NCBI GenBank assembly: GCA_009741485.1
Contig: CM019217.1
Span: 39,833,330-39,897,329 of the forward strand
Length of the DNA: 64,000 bases
Reading direction: 5' to 3'
Source: Malurus cyaneus samueli
Lineage: Eukaryota; Chordata; Aves; Passeriformes; Maluridae
In this document: in pieces, positions 40,368 through 52,150 of the stretch
Layout of the letters: each line of letters starts with the position of its first letter
How positions within the stretch are numbered: the stretch's first letter is position 1
Made by a program: the position numbers and the translations under genes
The notes under the pieces: generated by a model
Seen by the model: only the letters and a program-made list of their open reading frames with translations
Databases searched by the model: none
What the model was told of the DNA's origin: nothing

Positions 40368-42477
40368 GGTTTGTGGTGGACTAGATTTTTAGAAGAGAAG
40401 GAAGATATTACGTGAAAAGTTAATAGGATCCAAAGACTTTTTGAATAACGTTTTAAAGAATTTATTTGCAGCTGTAGGTTTTGCTCTTTGTTTGGATGAA
40501 TAAGCTCTGTAGCAGTCATGATGGTGATAATTTGAGCTATATTTTTTTGTCATCTTTAATTCCCCACTATTGACATTCATCATTGTGTGAAAGCAACATG
40601 GAATTATCCTGTCTAAAATACAGAGCAACAACCTAAAGACATATGTGAAAATGTTGTTCTAAATAGTTAAAACAGTTTGAAATACTTGCTGTGCCTCTCG
40701 GCCAATTGCTTAGCTTTTCCTTATGAGGCCAGTATGGGGAGAAGCAACTTCACAAGTGCACAATCAGCTGCAGAGCTCACCTACAATTGTTCCTACAGTT
40801 ATAGGGGTGACTGCATTGATATGTTTTCTATGCACTTGACTTCGCCCTTAGCTATTACCTATGATGCAACCATCTATAACAGAGTAATTTACTGTTATTT
40901 CTCAAATCTCTCATTTCACCCCCAAGTTTTGTTTAACTGGGCCGGGTTTTGCACTTATACCCAAATTACTTAATATTTATGTCTAATTACTTTTAATTGC
41001 ACCGTAAAAACGAGACATAATGCAAGGGAATAGACTGGATACTGGTTTTAGTGTGCAATTAATATTCCTGTATTAAATTCCAAGCACTTATCTGTGGGGA
41101 AAAGGTATGAGAAGAGAGCATTCTTTAATGTGCTGGGTATTTTGGATAGATCATGAAAAGACAGGAGTTCTTTTTCAAAGACTAGGTTGATTTGTCAACA
41201 TTTCATGTGCATTTGGAAAATTTATGTAGTATTCACCATTTTGTAGCAAACTGAAAAAGAAGTGCTGAACCTGCAGCACCATTTTTATTGCCTCTAATCA
41301 GAAATATATTGCAGTGTAACTAAACTTTGTACTATGTTTATTTTCTGATAGTTAACTAGCAACTTGCCATCTGAATGCTTTCAGCAGTAAACTGTCTCAA
41401 GGGGAGGAAGTAGGAGTTTTTTTTTAAAAAAGTCACTTTCACTATGGGATTGGCTTTGCTGCTGTCAGCATGTCAAATCGGAAACACAATTGTAAGGTGC
41501 ATTATAGATCTTATTTTCATCTACTGCTTCGAAAGTATGAAATAAATCCTTACAGAGTGTGATAGAGGAACGCCATGGAAAGCACCCACTAAATGAAAAA
41601 GCACATACCTCTACATTTCTGGATAAGTTTTGTAGCTTTCTTCCTCAGTCTAATATTGCTTCTTTCCTTACAAAATATTTGGTGACATTTTATCCATCTG
41701 TAAATCCCTGAAGTACAAAAGTGCATTTATAATTCTAGTATTTATAAAAATTTGCCTTACAGAAGTGTGTATATTACTTCTAAATGTGCCTGGGAAACAG
41801 GTTTCTCATAAGCCCTGGTTATTTTTTTCTTACTTCAACTTACCTGTCACCAACAGAAATGTTACATCTCTTTTCCCTTTGTCATTATGCTGTGCCCACC
41901 CAGAAGACTGGGTTTCTTCCTTCCTGACATCTGTGTGGTCACAGTCGTGATGGTAAGGAAGAAATTAGGTTATGCAAATGGGAGAAATAGATCTGGTCGT
42001 GTATACTACTCCTGACCATTCTTCATTCTTTTACAGTGGGGCCTGTTGGCAAAGTATTTATTTCCAGGCCAGATTTCAACTTGTTCTTCATTTCTAATCT
42101 AAGTTTGTCCTCACCAAGGATGTGCTTTCCTGCAGAGTCTCACCCTCCCTCCACTGAATTTGAATTTAAAAAAATATACCTCGAGAAACTGTATCTCATT
42201 ACTGTAGAGGTTTAAGACTTGAGTTAAAAGATTTCAAGAGAAGGAAGGGTAGACATTGAGAATCAGCTCAAAAGCTACATGTTTCAAAAAAAAAACAACT
42301 CTACCTTAAAGAGCGAGACATTTACAGTTAAATGCTTTCTGAATCACAGCTTTGGCTGATAATTGTACTGTTTGAATTATCACACAAGAGGTCTTGTATT
42401 TTAGGTTGTTTTTAATTTCTGATCTTTCATATTTCAGAGTGTTTGTATCAGCCATAGTATGGCCAGCAGGACTAGGC
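40368..42477. other. Unique non-coding DNA between two CR1 copies
   Basis: No gene or repeat was recognised. A 96-nt stretch at 41857-41952 is bounded by good splice consensus and has one open frame; it is treated as a finding rather than a feature. Confidence 0.5.
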
Positions 42478-42989
42478 CAGTGGCCATCCCCCTGTACTCA
42501 ACACCTGGAATCTTGTGTTTGGGTCCTTCACTACAGGAAAGACACTGAGGTCCTGGAGCATCTCCAGAGAAGGGCAGCAAAACTGGTGAAGGGACTGGAG
42601 CACAAATCTTAGGAGGAGTGGCTGAGGGTAATGGGGTGGCTTGGTCTGGAGAAAAAGGTGCTCAGTGTGGAGCTTGGAAAGTTGTAAGGAAGTAAAGATC
42701 AGTCTCTTCTTCCAAGTAACATGTGACAGGACCAGAGAAAATGGCCTTAAGTTGCTCCATGGGAGTTTTACATTAGGAAAAATTTCTTCACTGAAAGGCT
42801 AATTAAACATTGGAACAGGCTGCCCAACAAAGTGGTTGAGTCACCATCCCTGGAGGTATTTAAAAGATGGACATGTAGATGTGGTGCTTGGGGCTGTGAT
42901 TTAGTGCCGGACTTGATGGTGCTGGGTTAATGGTTGGACTTAATGATCTCAGAGGTTTTTCCAGCCTAAACAATTTTACAGTTCTGTGA
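42478..42989 (+). mobile_element. CR1 LINE 3' fragment
   Basis: The plus-oriented CR1 begins within the ORF2 C-terminal region. The translation has [19 protein letters not shown] and KGLEHKS near 42530-42610, followed by decayed GLFSLEK-like sequence. It runs through the 3' region (AAAAATTTCTTCACTGAAAG, ACATTGGAACAGGCTGCCCA, TCCCTGGAGGTATTTAAAAG, TGGACTTAATGATCTCAGAG) to the CR1 end CCAGCCTAAACAATTTTACA then GTTCTGTGA. An in-frame stop follows KGLEHKS and frameshifts follow, so it is dead. The family match is certain; the left boundary is accurate to about 10 bases. Confidence 0.95.
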
Positions 42990-45900
42990 CTTTCAAGCGA
43001 CATCACAACACATAAGACTGATGCTTCTTCTAATATTTAGAGCACTATGCCAGTGCTATGCCTTTTACTGTGTATTTGCTTCCAGTCCTCTAAAGGGAGG
43101 TTTACCATGCATCAGGCAAACTGGACTTGCTGAGTCTTGTGATTAGAGCAGATAGACTATAAAATTCTTTTCTCTGAAGTGTGATCAGGCAAGAAATCTA
43201 ATTTCCCCTTGTGATACGGGTTCCTTCAAATTCTTTAATATGCATTACATAAATGCAATTTTGTTAAAATCCTTGATTCTTCAAATGTCATTGAAATGAG
43301 GCAATGAGCTCTCGATAGCCATTATGGTACAAAGGACAAGTAACTTTTTCAAATCAGCATTATCTATTTTTGATATTTGAAATAAAGAAGGTGTGTTAAA
43401 TGTGAGGCTATCAAGTCAACCTACTCGTGTCTAAAACACTAATAGAAATACCAATTCACAGAAAATTATGAATGTAGTTGTTTCACCCTAAAATGATTTA
43501 GTGATTGAAAAGTGTTGAGAGTATTCAGATCTGTTACTGGCTTCATTTCTCCTGCTAAACTGAGAAATAACTCGATGAACTTTATTGTGGGTTTTTTTTT
43601 TCCGTTTTTTAAATTTCTGGAGCAGATGCTTGTCTTCTATGTGAGACATAAATTGTAGGATGTGGTAGAGGTGATGAAGTTTACACTTTTCATTGCCTTC
43701 AAAAGTTGCTGTAAAATCACCAGCTGTGTTCCCATGGGTTTATCAGTCAAATGCTCTACTCATACAATCCTTGAAATTCAGGGAATGACAGATTTCACCA
43801 AGTCAGTTCTTGAAACAAATAATACAATGTTGCTTAATTAGGTGAAATATAATCTTGAAATATGAGATTTCTTTTTTTTTCAAACTCTTAGAAATCCTTC
43901 TTAAATAATTAAGCCCATATGTTCCTTATGCTGTGCAAAACTGTTCGGAGGGAACAAAGCCAGTTAAAAATTCAGGGATATAGTGGAACTAGATAGTTGA
44001 AGAAGTTACATAATATTAAGGGTTCTCACCATGTTTTCCACCTAGAATTAGGAATTAACAGGATTTGAAAACTATACAACTTTAAATTTTTACTGATGTG
44101 TGAAAAATTCCTGACAACTCGGGTCAGATCTTTTAATGACACATTGTACAGTGGAAAGGGCAAAGCTGCTGGCAGATAAAACTCCAGGTCTATCAGCCTC
44201 TTTTAGGATCTGTAAATTATGTATAGCACTGCTTTAGCCTCTGGTTATGGTAGAATTGGATAGATAGGAATGTTATTGTGAGGCAGGTTTTATTCTCCTT
44301 CCTTGCAGTATAAAATACCATGTGTTGCAGAGGTGAAAAACAAAGCCACATACCTATGAAAGACCTCACAAATTAACTTTATGGATGTCAAAAGTTTAAA
44401 ATGAGTGCTTAACATTAATGAAAAAGTCTAAAAGAATAAATGTCAATATATTTTTTTTCCAATAAAAGAGCCAAAGGGAGAATAATTCAGGGAGGAAATT
44501 TTCTTTCAAATTCTCATTCCATCCAGTCCCAGTAAAGGTTGTTCATTGCATAAATCCCGAAGAAGTGATTATTAGGAGCATGTTCCCTTAAAAGGTGTAC
44601 AGGAATGGAAACAGGCACCTGTATTTCACAAGAATCAGAACAGTAAGAGAAGCTTAATTCTGAGCTGTCAACTAAATTATTTCTGTGAAGTTTTAAAACC
44701 AATTTATGTTAACTTAGATGAGAAGCAATCAGTTTTTCATAGGAATAAAACACAGATAATATGTTTGCAGGGCATAACAGAATTTGACCTGCAGACAACT
44801 AGCAACCTCATCGTTCCTAAACCTGATTGATAGAGGAATGCTTGGGCATCCTTTGATAAAATCATCTGGTGCCTCAAATTTCAGAGATGTTTTGCTCAAT
44901 GTGTCCTCAGCAGTCTTCACATGTTCTTGCTGTGGCTTCTGAGAAGGCAATGATCCTGGGGCTTTTCAGAAGTCAGCTGGTGTGTGGACTCAGTTAATAA
45001 CCATTTACACTTAAACTCCTTCCAGGCCTTGAACCCGTATGTCTGCAGTCATGTCATATGTCAGCAGAGTAGGTGTTTGGAGCTAGGCTGTCTCTGTCAC
45101 CAACTCTGAGACAATGTCAGAGGCACAAGAGATTTATAACCTATATGGTGAGGGATATGGGTAATGGAGAGTTTTGAGTGTTAATTAATGCTATATTAAA
45201 ACCTATGAGGAAATCAAAATTTGGCTTTTGTAGAAGGACCTGGACTGTATAGTAAACATGGTTTCATGCTATGTGTTTTTTTTCTATTGTCTTTTAAGTG
45301 ATTATTTTCCATTTTGAGTATGAAGTAATGCCTGGAAAAGCAGCATGTGATCCTATCAATATACATGATGTATGTATGATTGTTATAATTGTGGTGTTTT
45401 TCTCTACTTATTTTTTACTTTGTTAGCAAAATCAGAAAACCCTAGTGTAAAACCTTGAACATGTCTTGTTTTCATAATAGAAATAGCTCATATATTCCTG
45501 TTTTGGCCTACTGTTTCTCAGATGAGACATGTTTTTGTCTGACAGAGAACTCTGCATAATGCCTGTGATTACTTAAATATCTTTTTCAGGAAGGTATGAC
45601 CCAAAGTTCTTTGAGAATCCAGGTAAATAGTAATTTCTGTTCTTTGTTCATTATACTGTTGACTTTCCACCAAGAGCTATAAGGGGTCAAAGCAGCAGGA
45701 TTTACCTTATTAGTATTCTGCCCATGCTTTTCTGTAGTTATCTGTTTCATTTTAGATTGAGCTCATTCTGAAGGTGCCTGGCTTAATTATTCTGAAGACT
45801 GTTAACACTGTTTTTTCTGAAGGTAGTCACAGCATGAGTTCCTTAGGCAATCTTCACTTCTTGTGTGCAGCCAAGGAGTTGAGGCCAGGTTCCATTTCTA

Positions 45901-46261
45901 TGTGTGTGCTAACTGATCAAAACCCTACGATGCAATAGTCCAGAATAACATAAAATTTACTTGTAGCTCTTGTTCGTTGTGAATATAGTTATGCCTCACT
46001 AGAAGCAAACGGCACTGTCCAGCAAAACTATTTCAAATGTTCAAAGTGTAACCAGTCTTCTGTTAACCTGAGATTCCTCATTATAAAGCAAACAGTAAGC
46101 AGAGTGTATTAATACCTTAATTTCAATAAACTTGTGAAAAACTAGATTTTGCAATATAAATATTTAGATATGCTGTATCTTCAGATTTAGGTTAATTGTT
46201 TTCATAATTGTTTTCATAATTGTTTTGTTAGCATTATGCAGTTCAGCAGTTCCGGGTATAA
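42990..46261. other. Unique non-coding DNA between two CR1 copies
   Basis: No gene is supported. It contains a microexon candidate (45590-45622, see findings) and a 12-bp tandem repeat (46194-46226) immediately before the next CR1. Confidence 0.5.
46194..46226. repeat. 12-bp tandem repeat, about 2.7 copies
   Basis: TTTTCATAATTG occurs exactly at 46199-46210 and 46211-46222, with partial copies on each side. This is local slippage duplication. Confidence 0.9.
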
Positions 46262-46391
46262 AGTTCAAGAAGCATTTGGATAATACTCTCAGGCACATGG
46301 TGTGAGTTGGGGATGTTCTGTGCAGGGCTGGGACTTGGACTCAATGATCCTTGTGGGTCCCTTCCAGCTCAGCATATTCTGTGGTTCTGTG
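46262..46391 (+). mobile_element. Short CR1 LINE 3' end
   Basis: About 130 bases in plus orientation carry the terminal CR1 blocks: AGTTCAAGAAGCATTTGGAT, CTCTCAGGCACATGGTGTGA, GGGACTTGGACTCAATGATC, CTTGTGGGTCCCTTCCAGCT and the ending ATATTCTGTGGTTCTGTGA. The 3' type differs from the copy at 42.5 kb (GATCCTTGTGGGTCCC instead of GATCTCAGAGG), so it belongs to a different CR1 subfamily. It is strongly 5'-truncated and non-coding. Confidence 0.95.
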
Positions 46392-48966
46392 ATCTGATTA
46401 GTGCAAAATCTGGTGGGATTTTTAGTGATAACCATGTATTATTGCTGTAAGTAGCTCAGAAATTTTAAAAGTTTCTAACAGAGTTCTCTTCAGCAACTGT
46501 TGTTTTTAGCTAAACAGTCACAAATTAGAACAGAGAGACAGCAAAAGAAGTCAGTGGTACGCAGTTGCTGGGAATAAGGATCTACCTATCTTACTTACCA
46601 TGTACGAAGCAGTTTGGTTTTACCAGACTCTGAATATGAAAAGTGCACATTTTAGTACTCCAGCATGGGACCACTTCGGTGGCAAATGAAGAAAGAATCT
46701 GTAATTTTCTCACTTTTGATACTGTGCTTCTTCCTAGTTCCACTGAGCTTAAATGAAGCAAAACCTATTCCCAGTGTTATTTCTGTTCCAGGACTTCTTT
46801 GATACTCTTGTAAGTTTGAGGACTGTATGTTTGTTTTCTATAAACTGTATGGAAATCCTTCCATAGTAAAGCTGCTGCTCCACTGAAAAGCAGTTTTGAG
46901 CTGGCATCGTCATTCAACATTGCAGCTCTGGGCTTTTACTTGCTGGAAAAAGAGCTTTCTAGGATGAAATTGTGCATAGATGATAACAGAAAGGTGTATT
47001 TCTTTCTTTCTTATGATGGAACATGCGTGTTTTAAAGACAAGCAAAAATTTCAGCTATATGTTTTACTTGATGTGGTGATCTTAGATATCAGCTGAAGGT
47101 ATATTCTCAGTGAAAATACAATTTTTATTGCAATGCAGGAAACATGAGACATAAAAAATGCATAATATTTATATTAACAACTGGTAATTCTCTATGCAAG
47201 CTCGAGTTCCATGGGTTTTCAGTAAAGGCTTAAGTAAATACTCATGCAGGGAATCAATATATTTTGTGTCTGAGAATAATGTGCCCCATCCTGATGTCAC
47301 CATATCGTAGTCCTTTGTGTTGGTACAGTAAATGGATTGTTACTGTAAACATGCCAGTGCATCTCCTCTGATGGTCTGGGGACATCCAGGTGCTTCAAAA
47401 TGTAATGTAGCTTCAGCATGGACATGAGATTGACGAGACTGCCCTTCACCAATTGCATGTTGGGCTGTAGGATTCCTAAGGTGCTCTGCTTTATTACATG
47501 CTCTGTGCATATTTCATTTTTCCATTTTTCACATCACAGATGAGTGTGTCTGACCCCACTGTTTGAGTGCTTTGTTTGCACTTTTCTATCTGTCTTTTGC
47601 TTATTCTTACCCGACTTCCACCAAGGGGCCTAATTGAGATTTCCTATATCCCAGGTATTGCCTAAGCTGAGAGAGGGGTTGGGCTCTTCATTTTGTACTT
47701 GGAGTCACTTAAAATGAGTATTTCAGTAGCAACAACAACAGTGTGTAGCTAATAATTTTCACCAGTACATTTCTTTTCCCCTCAAGAACTTCTTGAAATG
47801 CTCCCAAGTTTTGTGGGTGGCTGGCTTGAAGTTAAATATAGTTTTTACTTTCAAAGTTGGTTTTTCTCTGCTTAGCTTTCTAATTAAGTGTTCAAGTTGA
47901 ATATAGGCCAACTATCTACATGTGCTTTTGCATTCATCTCTGTTTTCCATTATTTTGTGTTTCCAGGAGCATGCTTATTTTCTGTGGAGCTGTATATTTA
48001 TAAAAACAGTCCTTAATAAACTCTTACCTGTTGAGCTAGTACTTACTAAGTGTGTGTTTTCAATCCACTCATGCATTTGAGGAAGAGAATGGAATGGCTT
48101 TGGGAACTCCAGCTAGTTTGTTGAGCCCGGTAGCGTGGCATCTATTTCCAAACTGTAAACAAGACCTGTGATAATATAGGGACAATTATATATTAAAGTT
48201 ATATGATTTTGATATGTGCTTTTCTAAACACTTATTTAATTTTATAGGTGTATATTAATTGTATAGGTGTATATATAGGTTCTACTATCTTGCTAGAATT
48301 TTATTGGTGACATTTTTATTTATTAGCTTTTTCAGCAAATATTTCTAGCTTAATGTATTTTTCTGAAGATAATGAAAAATCTAGCGCTAGAATGGAAAGC
48401 TGCTTGGTGGTTTACTTCAAATTAGAAAGTTTCATGGAAAATACTGTGATTAGAGACATGCATATATATGAGAATAAATGGTATAACAGATAGCTAATTG
48501 TCAAAATGCTACAAACCTTAATAGAACCTTACATAAATAAAAGTTTTTGAATTCAGTATAAAACATCTAAATGTCTTAATTAATAAAATTTGAACTTCAG
48601 AGAACTGAGAGGCTAAAGAAGGTATAGCCTATTGTGCCAGCTCAAAGAACTGTTTTATATTGGAGAAATGTTTATGTTTTAATGAATGTTTTATTGATTT
48701 AAACAAAAAGTATGTATTGGTTAGTGCTGAAGGCAGAAGAAGCCATTACCTTTTCATTGGTAAATGAAAAGGGAGAAATTGTTTAAAAACAGGAACAATA
48801 ATAGTTCATTGGGGGAAAAAAGCTGAAAACACAGTCAGCCAGGGCGAGTACTTATGCACAATACAGATTCTGAGTCAGTGAATTACATCAGGGCCATGAA
48901 AGGCTTTGATTACAGGTCTTGTTGATTCAAAAATGTGGTTGCCCTTGAGCAGGCAGTTAGTACAGG
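46392..48966. other. Unique non-coding DNA
   Basis: Nothing coding or repetitive was recognised in this 2.6 kb. Confidence 0.55.
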
Positions 48967-49866
48967 TCATAGAATCATAGAATACCAGAATGCTTTGGGT
49001 TGCAAGGTTCCTTCAAGATCACCTAATTCTACCCTCGCTGCCACAGGCAGGGAGCCCTCCTATAAACCAGGTTACTCAGTGCCTCATCCAAGCTGCCCTT
49101 CAGCACTCCCAGGGACAGGACATCACAGCCTCTCTGGACATCTGGTTCCGGTGCCTCACCATCCGCACAGCAGAGAATTTCTTTCTAATATCTAATCTAA
49201 ACCTACCTTCCTTCAGCTTAAGGCCATTACCTTTTGTCATGTCAGTACATGCCCTTTTAAAAAGTCGCTCTCCCGCTCTCTTGAAGGCTCCCTTTAGGTA
49301 CTGGAAGGTTGCTCCAAGATCTTCAAGGCTTCTCCAGGCTGAACAGCCTCAACTCTCTGAGCCTGAATTCATAGGAGAGGTGCTCCAGCCCCATCGTCAT
49401 CTTAGCTTGTTCTCCAGGCCCACATCTTTCCTGTTTGGGGCCCCAGAGCTGGATGCCACCCTCCAGGTGTGTCTCACAGGGGCAGGGCAGAGGGGCAGAA
49501 TCCCTTCCCTTGCACTGCTGGCCTCGCTGCTTTGGATACAGCCTAGAATGTGGTTGCTTTCTGGGCTGCCAGTGCATGTTACCAGTGCATGTTGAGCTTT
49601 TTATCCACCAGCATCCCCAAGGCCTTTTCCCTCGGGCTTCTCTCAACCCATTCTCTGCTCAGGCTGTGGTTTTGCTTGGGATTGTCCCTTCACAGGTGCA
49701 GGATCTTGCACTTGGCCTTGTTGAACATGAGCTTTGCGCAGGTCCACCTCAAGCCTGCAAAGGTCCCTCTGGATGGCATCCCTTCCTCCAGTGTGTCAAC
49801 AGGACTACACACCTTGGTGGTGTTGGCAAACTTGCTGAGGATCCCTCCATCCCACTGTCCATGTCT
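48967..49866 (-). mobile_element. CR1 LINE 3' fragment, about 0.9 kb
   Basis: The plus strand begins with two octamer copies (TCATAGAA TCATAGAA), the reverse complement of the CR1 terminal repeats. It continues through GGGTTGCAAGGTTCCTTCAA, TGCCCTTCAGCACTCCCAGG, GAATTTCTTTCTAATATCTA, AGGCTTCTCCAGGCTGAACA, CAACTCTCTGAGCCTGAATT, GGGGCCCCAGAGCTGGATGC, CCACCAGCATCCCCAAGGCC, TGCACTTGGCCTTGTTGAAC and GGTGGTGTTGGCAAACTTGC, all in CR1 order. The long open frames on both strands here (for example 48990-49595 plus, 201 codons) come from this GC-rich repeat and are not genes. It is truncated at about 49866. Confidence 0.96.
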
Positions 49867-51906
49867 GGGCTATGCATTGCAATTGCATTGTTATCGATGG
49901 TGTAAGGTACCTTAGGAAGGCTAAAGCTTGTCTCTGTTATGCCCCAGCTGTAGAAGGGACAAATAATTGAAAGCTTTAATGAGGTAAAGCTTACAGCTGA
50001 GTGGTGGAGCTGCTCTTCAGCATCCCAGTTAAACAGGTTTTGGAACAGGGCACTTGTGTGGCTCTGTATGAATGGGTGTTACCCAGCTGTGCCACACCAC
50101 ACTGCACAGCTGCACCGGTGTCTCCATGCCGTGCCTGTGCTGCATACTCCTGTCTCTGTTTCAGCACCAGGGTTCAGTATAGCCCAGTAGAAAGCAGTAT
50201 GAGTGGTGGCAAAGTCAGAGGGTTGTCAGAAGTAGGGATCAAACCTGGATGGCACAGGATGAGATTCGGCTGCCTGAGCTGATGCACCGCAGAGTTATAA
50301 ATCTCTGTGTTCACCCAGTCACTAAAGGGAACCAGGGAATAATGCTGTGCCATCAAGTGTTGTGTTTGTTTGCTGCTGTACACTCAGGATTTCAGTTTTA
50401 GAGCTTTATATTTTGTCAGTATCCTTGCCAGTGTCATCTTCCTTTGAGGTTCTTTGGAAAGACTTGCAAGAGAGTGGATACTTATATTGTGCTTGGTCTT
50501 ATTTTTAAATAGAAGAGAGAAACTGATGCTGTTTTTAGTTTCACACTTTAATTAGCAAACACAGCAAATACTACATCTTCAATTTTTTAAAAATGGTATT
50601 TGAAGAATGGCATATTATAACTGTGACGTGCATATGGTGTGTGTGAATATTAGTTTACTGACAGCTGTGTGAGTTGTGATTTTAGCTTCATGTACTGCAT
50701 TGCTTTCATCTCATGAAGAAGCAAACCCCAGTTTTCTCTATGGAAATTAATTAGTAAACCATTATGGCCTGGCATTTTAATAAATTAAGTTCAGGCTTTA
50801 TTTGAAACTATTGGAAGACACTGGTGAAAATCCCACTACTTTCATTTTAGAGTGCCATACTGATATTCACCCAATCCAGCAAAACTCTTCGGTTTATTTT
50901 ACTGACTACAAACATAAAAACTAGGACTGTGTAATCCTTCATCTTTTTTTCATACTGAATTTCTCCAAGTTATTTTTTGACAGAAACCAGAGCAACAAGA
51001 ATAATTGCTTCCAATAATTATGCCACCAATATTATTGTCGAATGAGAACCCCATTAAAAGAAAGCATTATTTCAGCTATTTGAATCATACTTTTTTTCCC
51101 ATGCATTCACTTCTAAGATCTACTTTTGTATTTGTATTCTGGAAATTTTGGTCGAAAAATTAACAAAGTACTATTATTCAAATGTTTATTCACATAATTA
51201 TTAGCTGTTAGGTTAACTTAATCTTTACTTATGTAAGGGACTAGTTATTTAAGCTGTTACCAGTAACTGCAGCATTAGGCCAGTAGGCCAGTAAATATTT
51301 ATAACTTAAATCCGTTTATCCTGAAAAGCCCTGAATAGGCCATCTGTCATGGTTTTCTACTAGCAGAGGTCAGATCCTAAGTCATAATCTTGACCACTCC
51401 TGCTAGAAGGAGGGGAGGGGTGGTTGAAAACGAGTTACTTTCAACAGCGTATTTCAGTTAGTCTAGTGGTGAACAACAGTTTAATGGGATTATTTAGGCT
51501 TTATTAAAAAGGAATCCAAATTTTCTCCTTCAGTAAATCTGTCACAAGTTTTCATTAGACATTTGTCTCTTCTGTCAGCTTATTAGGTGGTATATCCAGT
51601 TAATTAGGTGTTATATACTTGATGAAAACAAAAGTCTTCTTCAAAACATTTAGCAGCATTTTCTTTATCATAATGCATACAACTTAACTTTAGTAAGTGT
51701 TCTAACTGCCTTCCAACAGGATATTAAATTTCACCTTTCAACTAATTTCATGTCTGTAGTTTTTAGAATAAAATAGCTGCACCTCAGTTTCCAGAGGTGA
51801 CTGAATTTTATACCAATTAGCATGTAATTCAAAATTAACTATTTCATCATATTGATTAGTCACACAATACCTAAAGGTTTGTATTGGTGGATATAATTCT
51901 CATGGA
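49867..51906. other. Unique non-coding DNA with a possible tRNA-like segment
   Basis: There are no supported genes. The first 450 bases are GC-richer than average and contain, on the minus strand, a stretch with pol III A-box-like and B-box-like motifs (50235-50283, see findings). The rest is AT-rich. Confidence 0.5.
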
Positions 51907-52150
51907 TGGTTTGGGTTGGAAGGAATCTTGAAGCTCCTCTACATCTGCAGCTTATCTGAGCAACCTTTTCCAGGGCCTCACCATTCTCACAGTCAAGAGC
52001 TCCTCCTAATATCCAATATAAACCTACTCTCATTCAGTTTGGAGATATTCCCCCTTGTCCTGTAACTACATGTCCTTGTAAAAAAAAACCCTTTCTATTG
52101 TTCTTCTAGGCTCTCTTCAGGTACTGGAAGGCTGCAATTAGATCACCTTA
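51907..52150 (-). mobile_element. CR1 LINE 3' fragment, internally deleted
   Basis: The plus strand shows GGTTTGGGTTGGAAGGAATC, TTGAAGCTCCTCTACATCTG, GAGCAACCTTTTCCAGGGCC, CTCCTCCTAATATCCAATAT, CCCCTTGTCCTGTAACTACA, CTCTTCAGGTACTGGAAGGC and GATCACCTTA. These are CR1 3' blocks in reverse complement. Compared with the copy at 39991-40367, the segment between the end region and the GAGCAACCTT block is shortened by more than 60 bases, so an internal deletion is likely. The terminal octamers are lost. Confidence 0.92.

Noticed and set aside
48990..49595. 201-codon open frame, the longest in the window, plus overlapping frames on both strands to 49915
   Set aside because: It lies wholly within the minus-strand CR1 fragment, and the frames are by-products of its GC-rich sequence.
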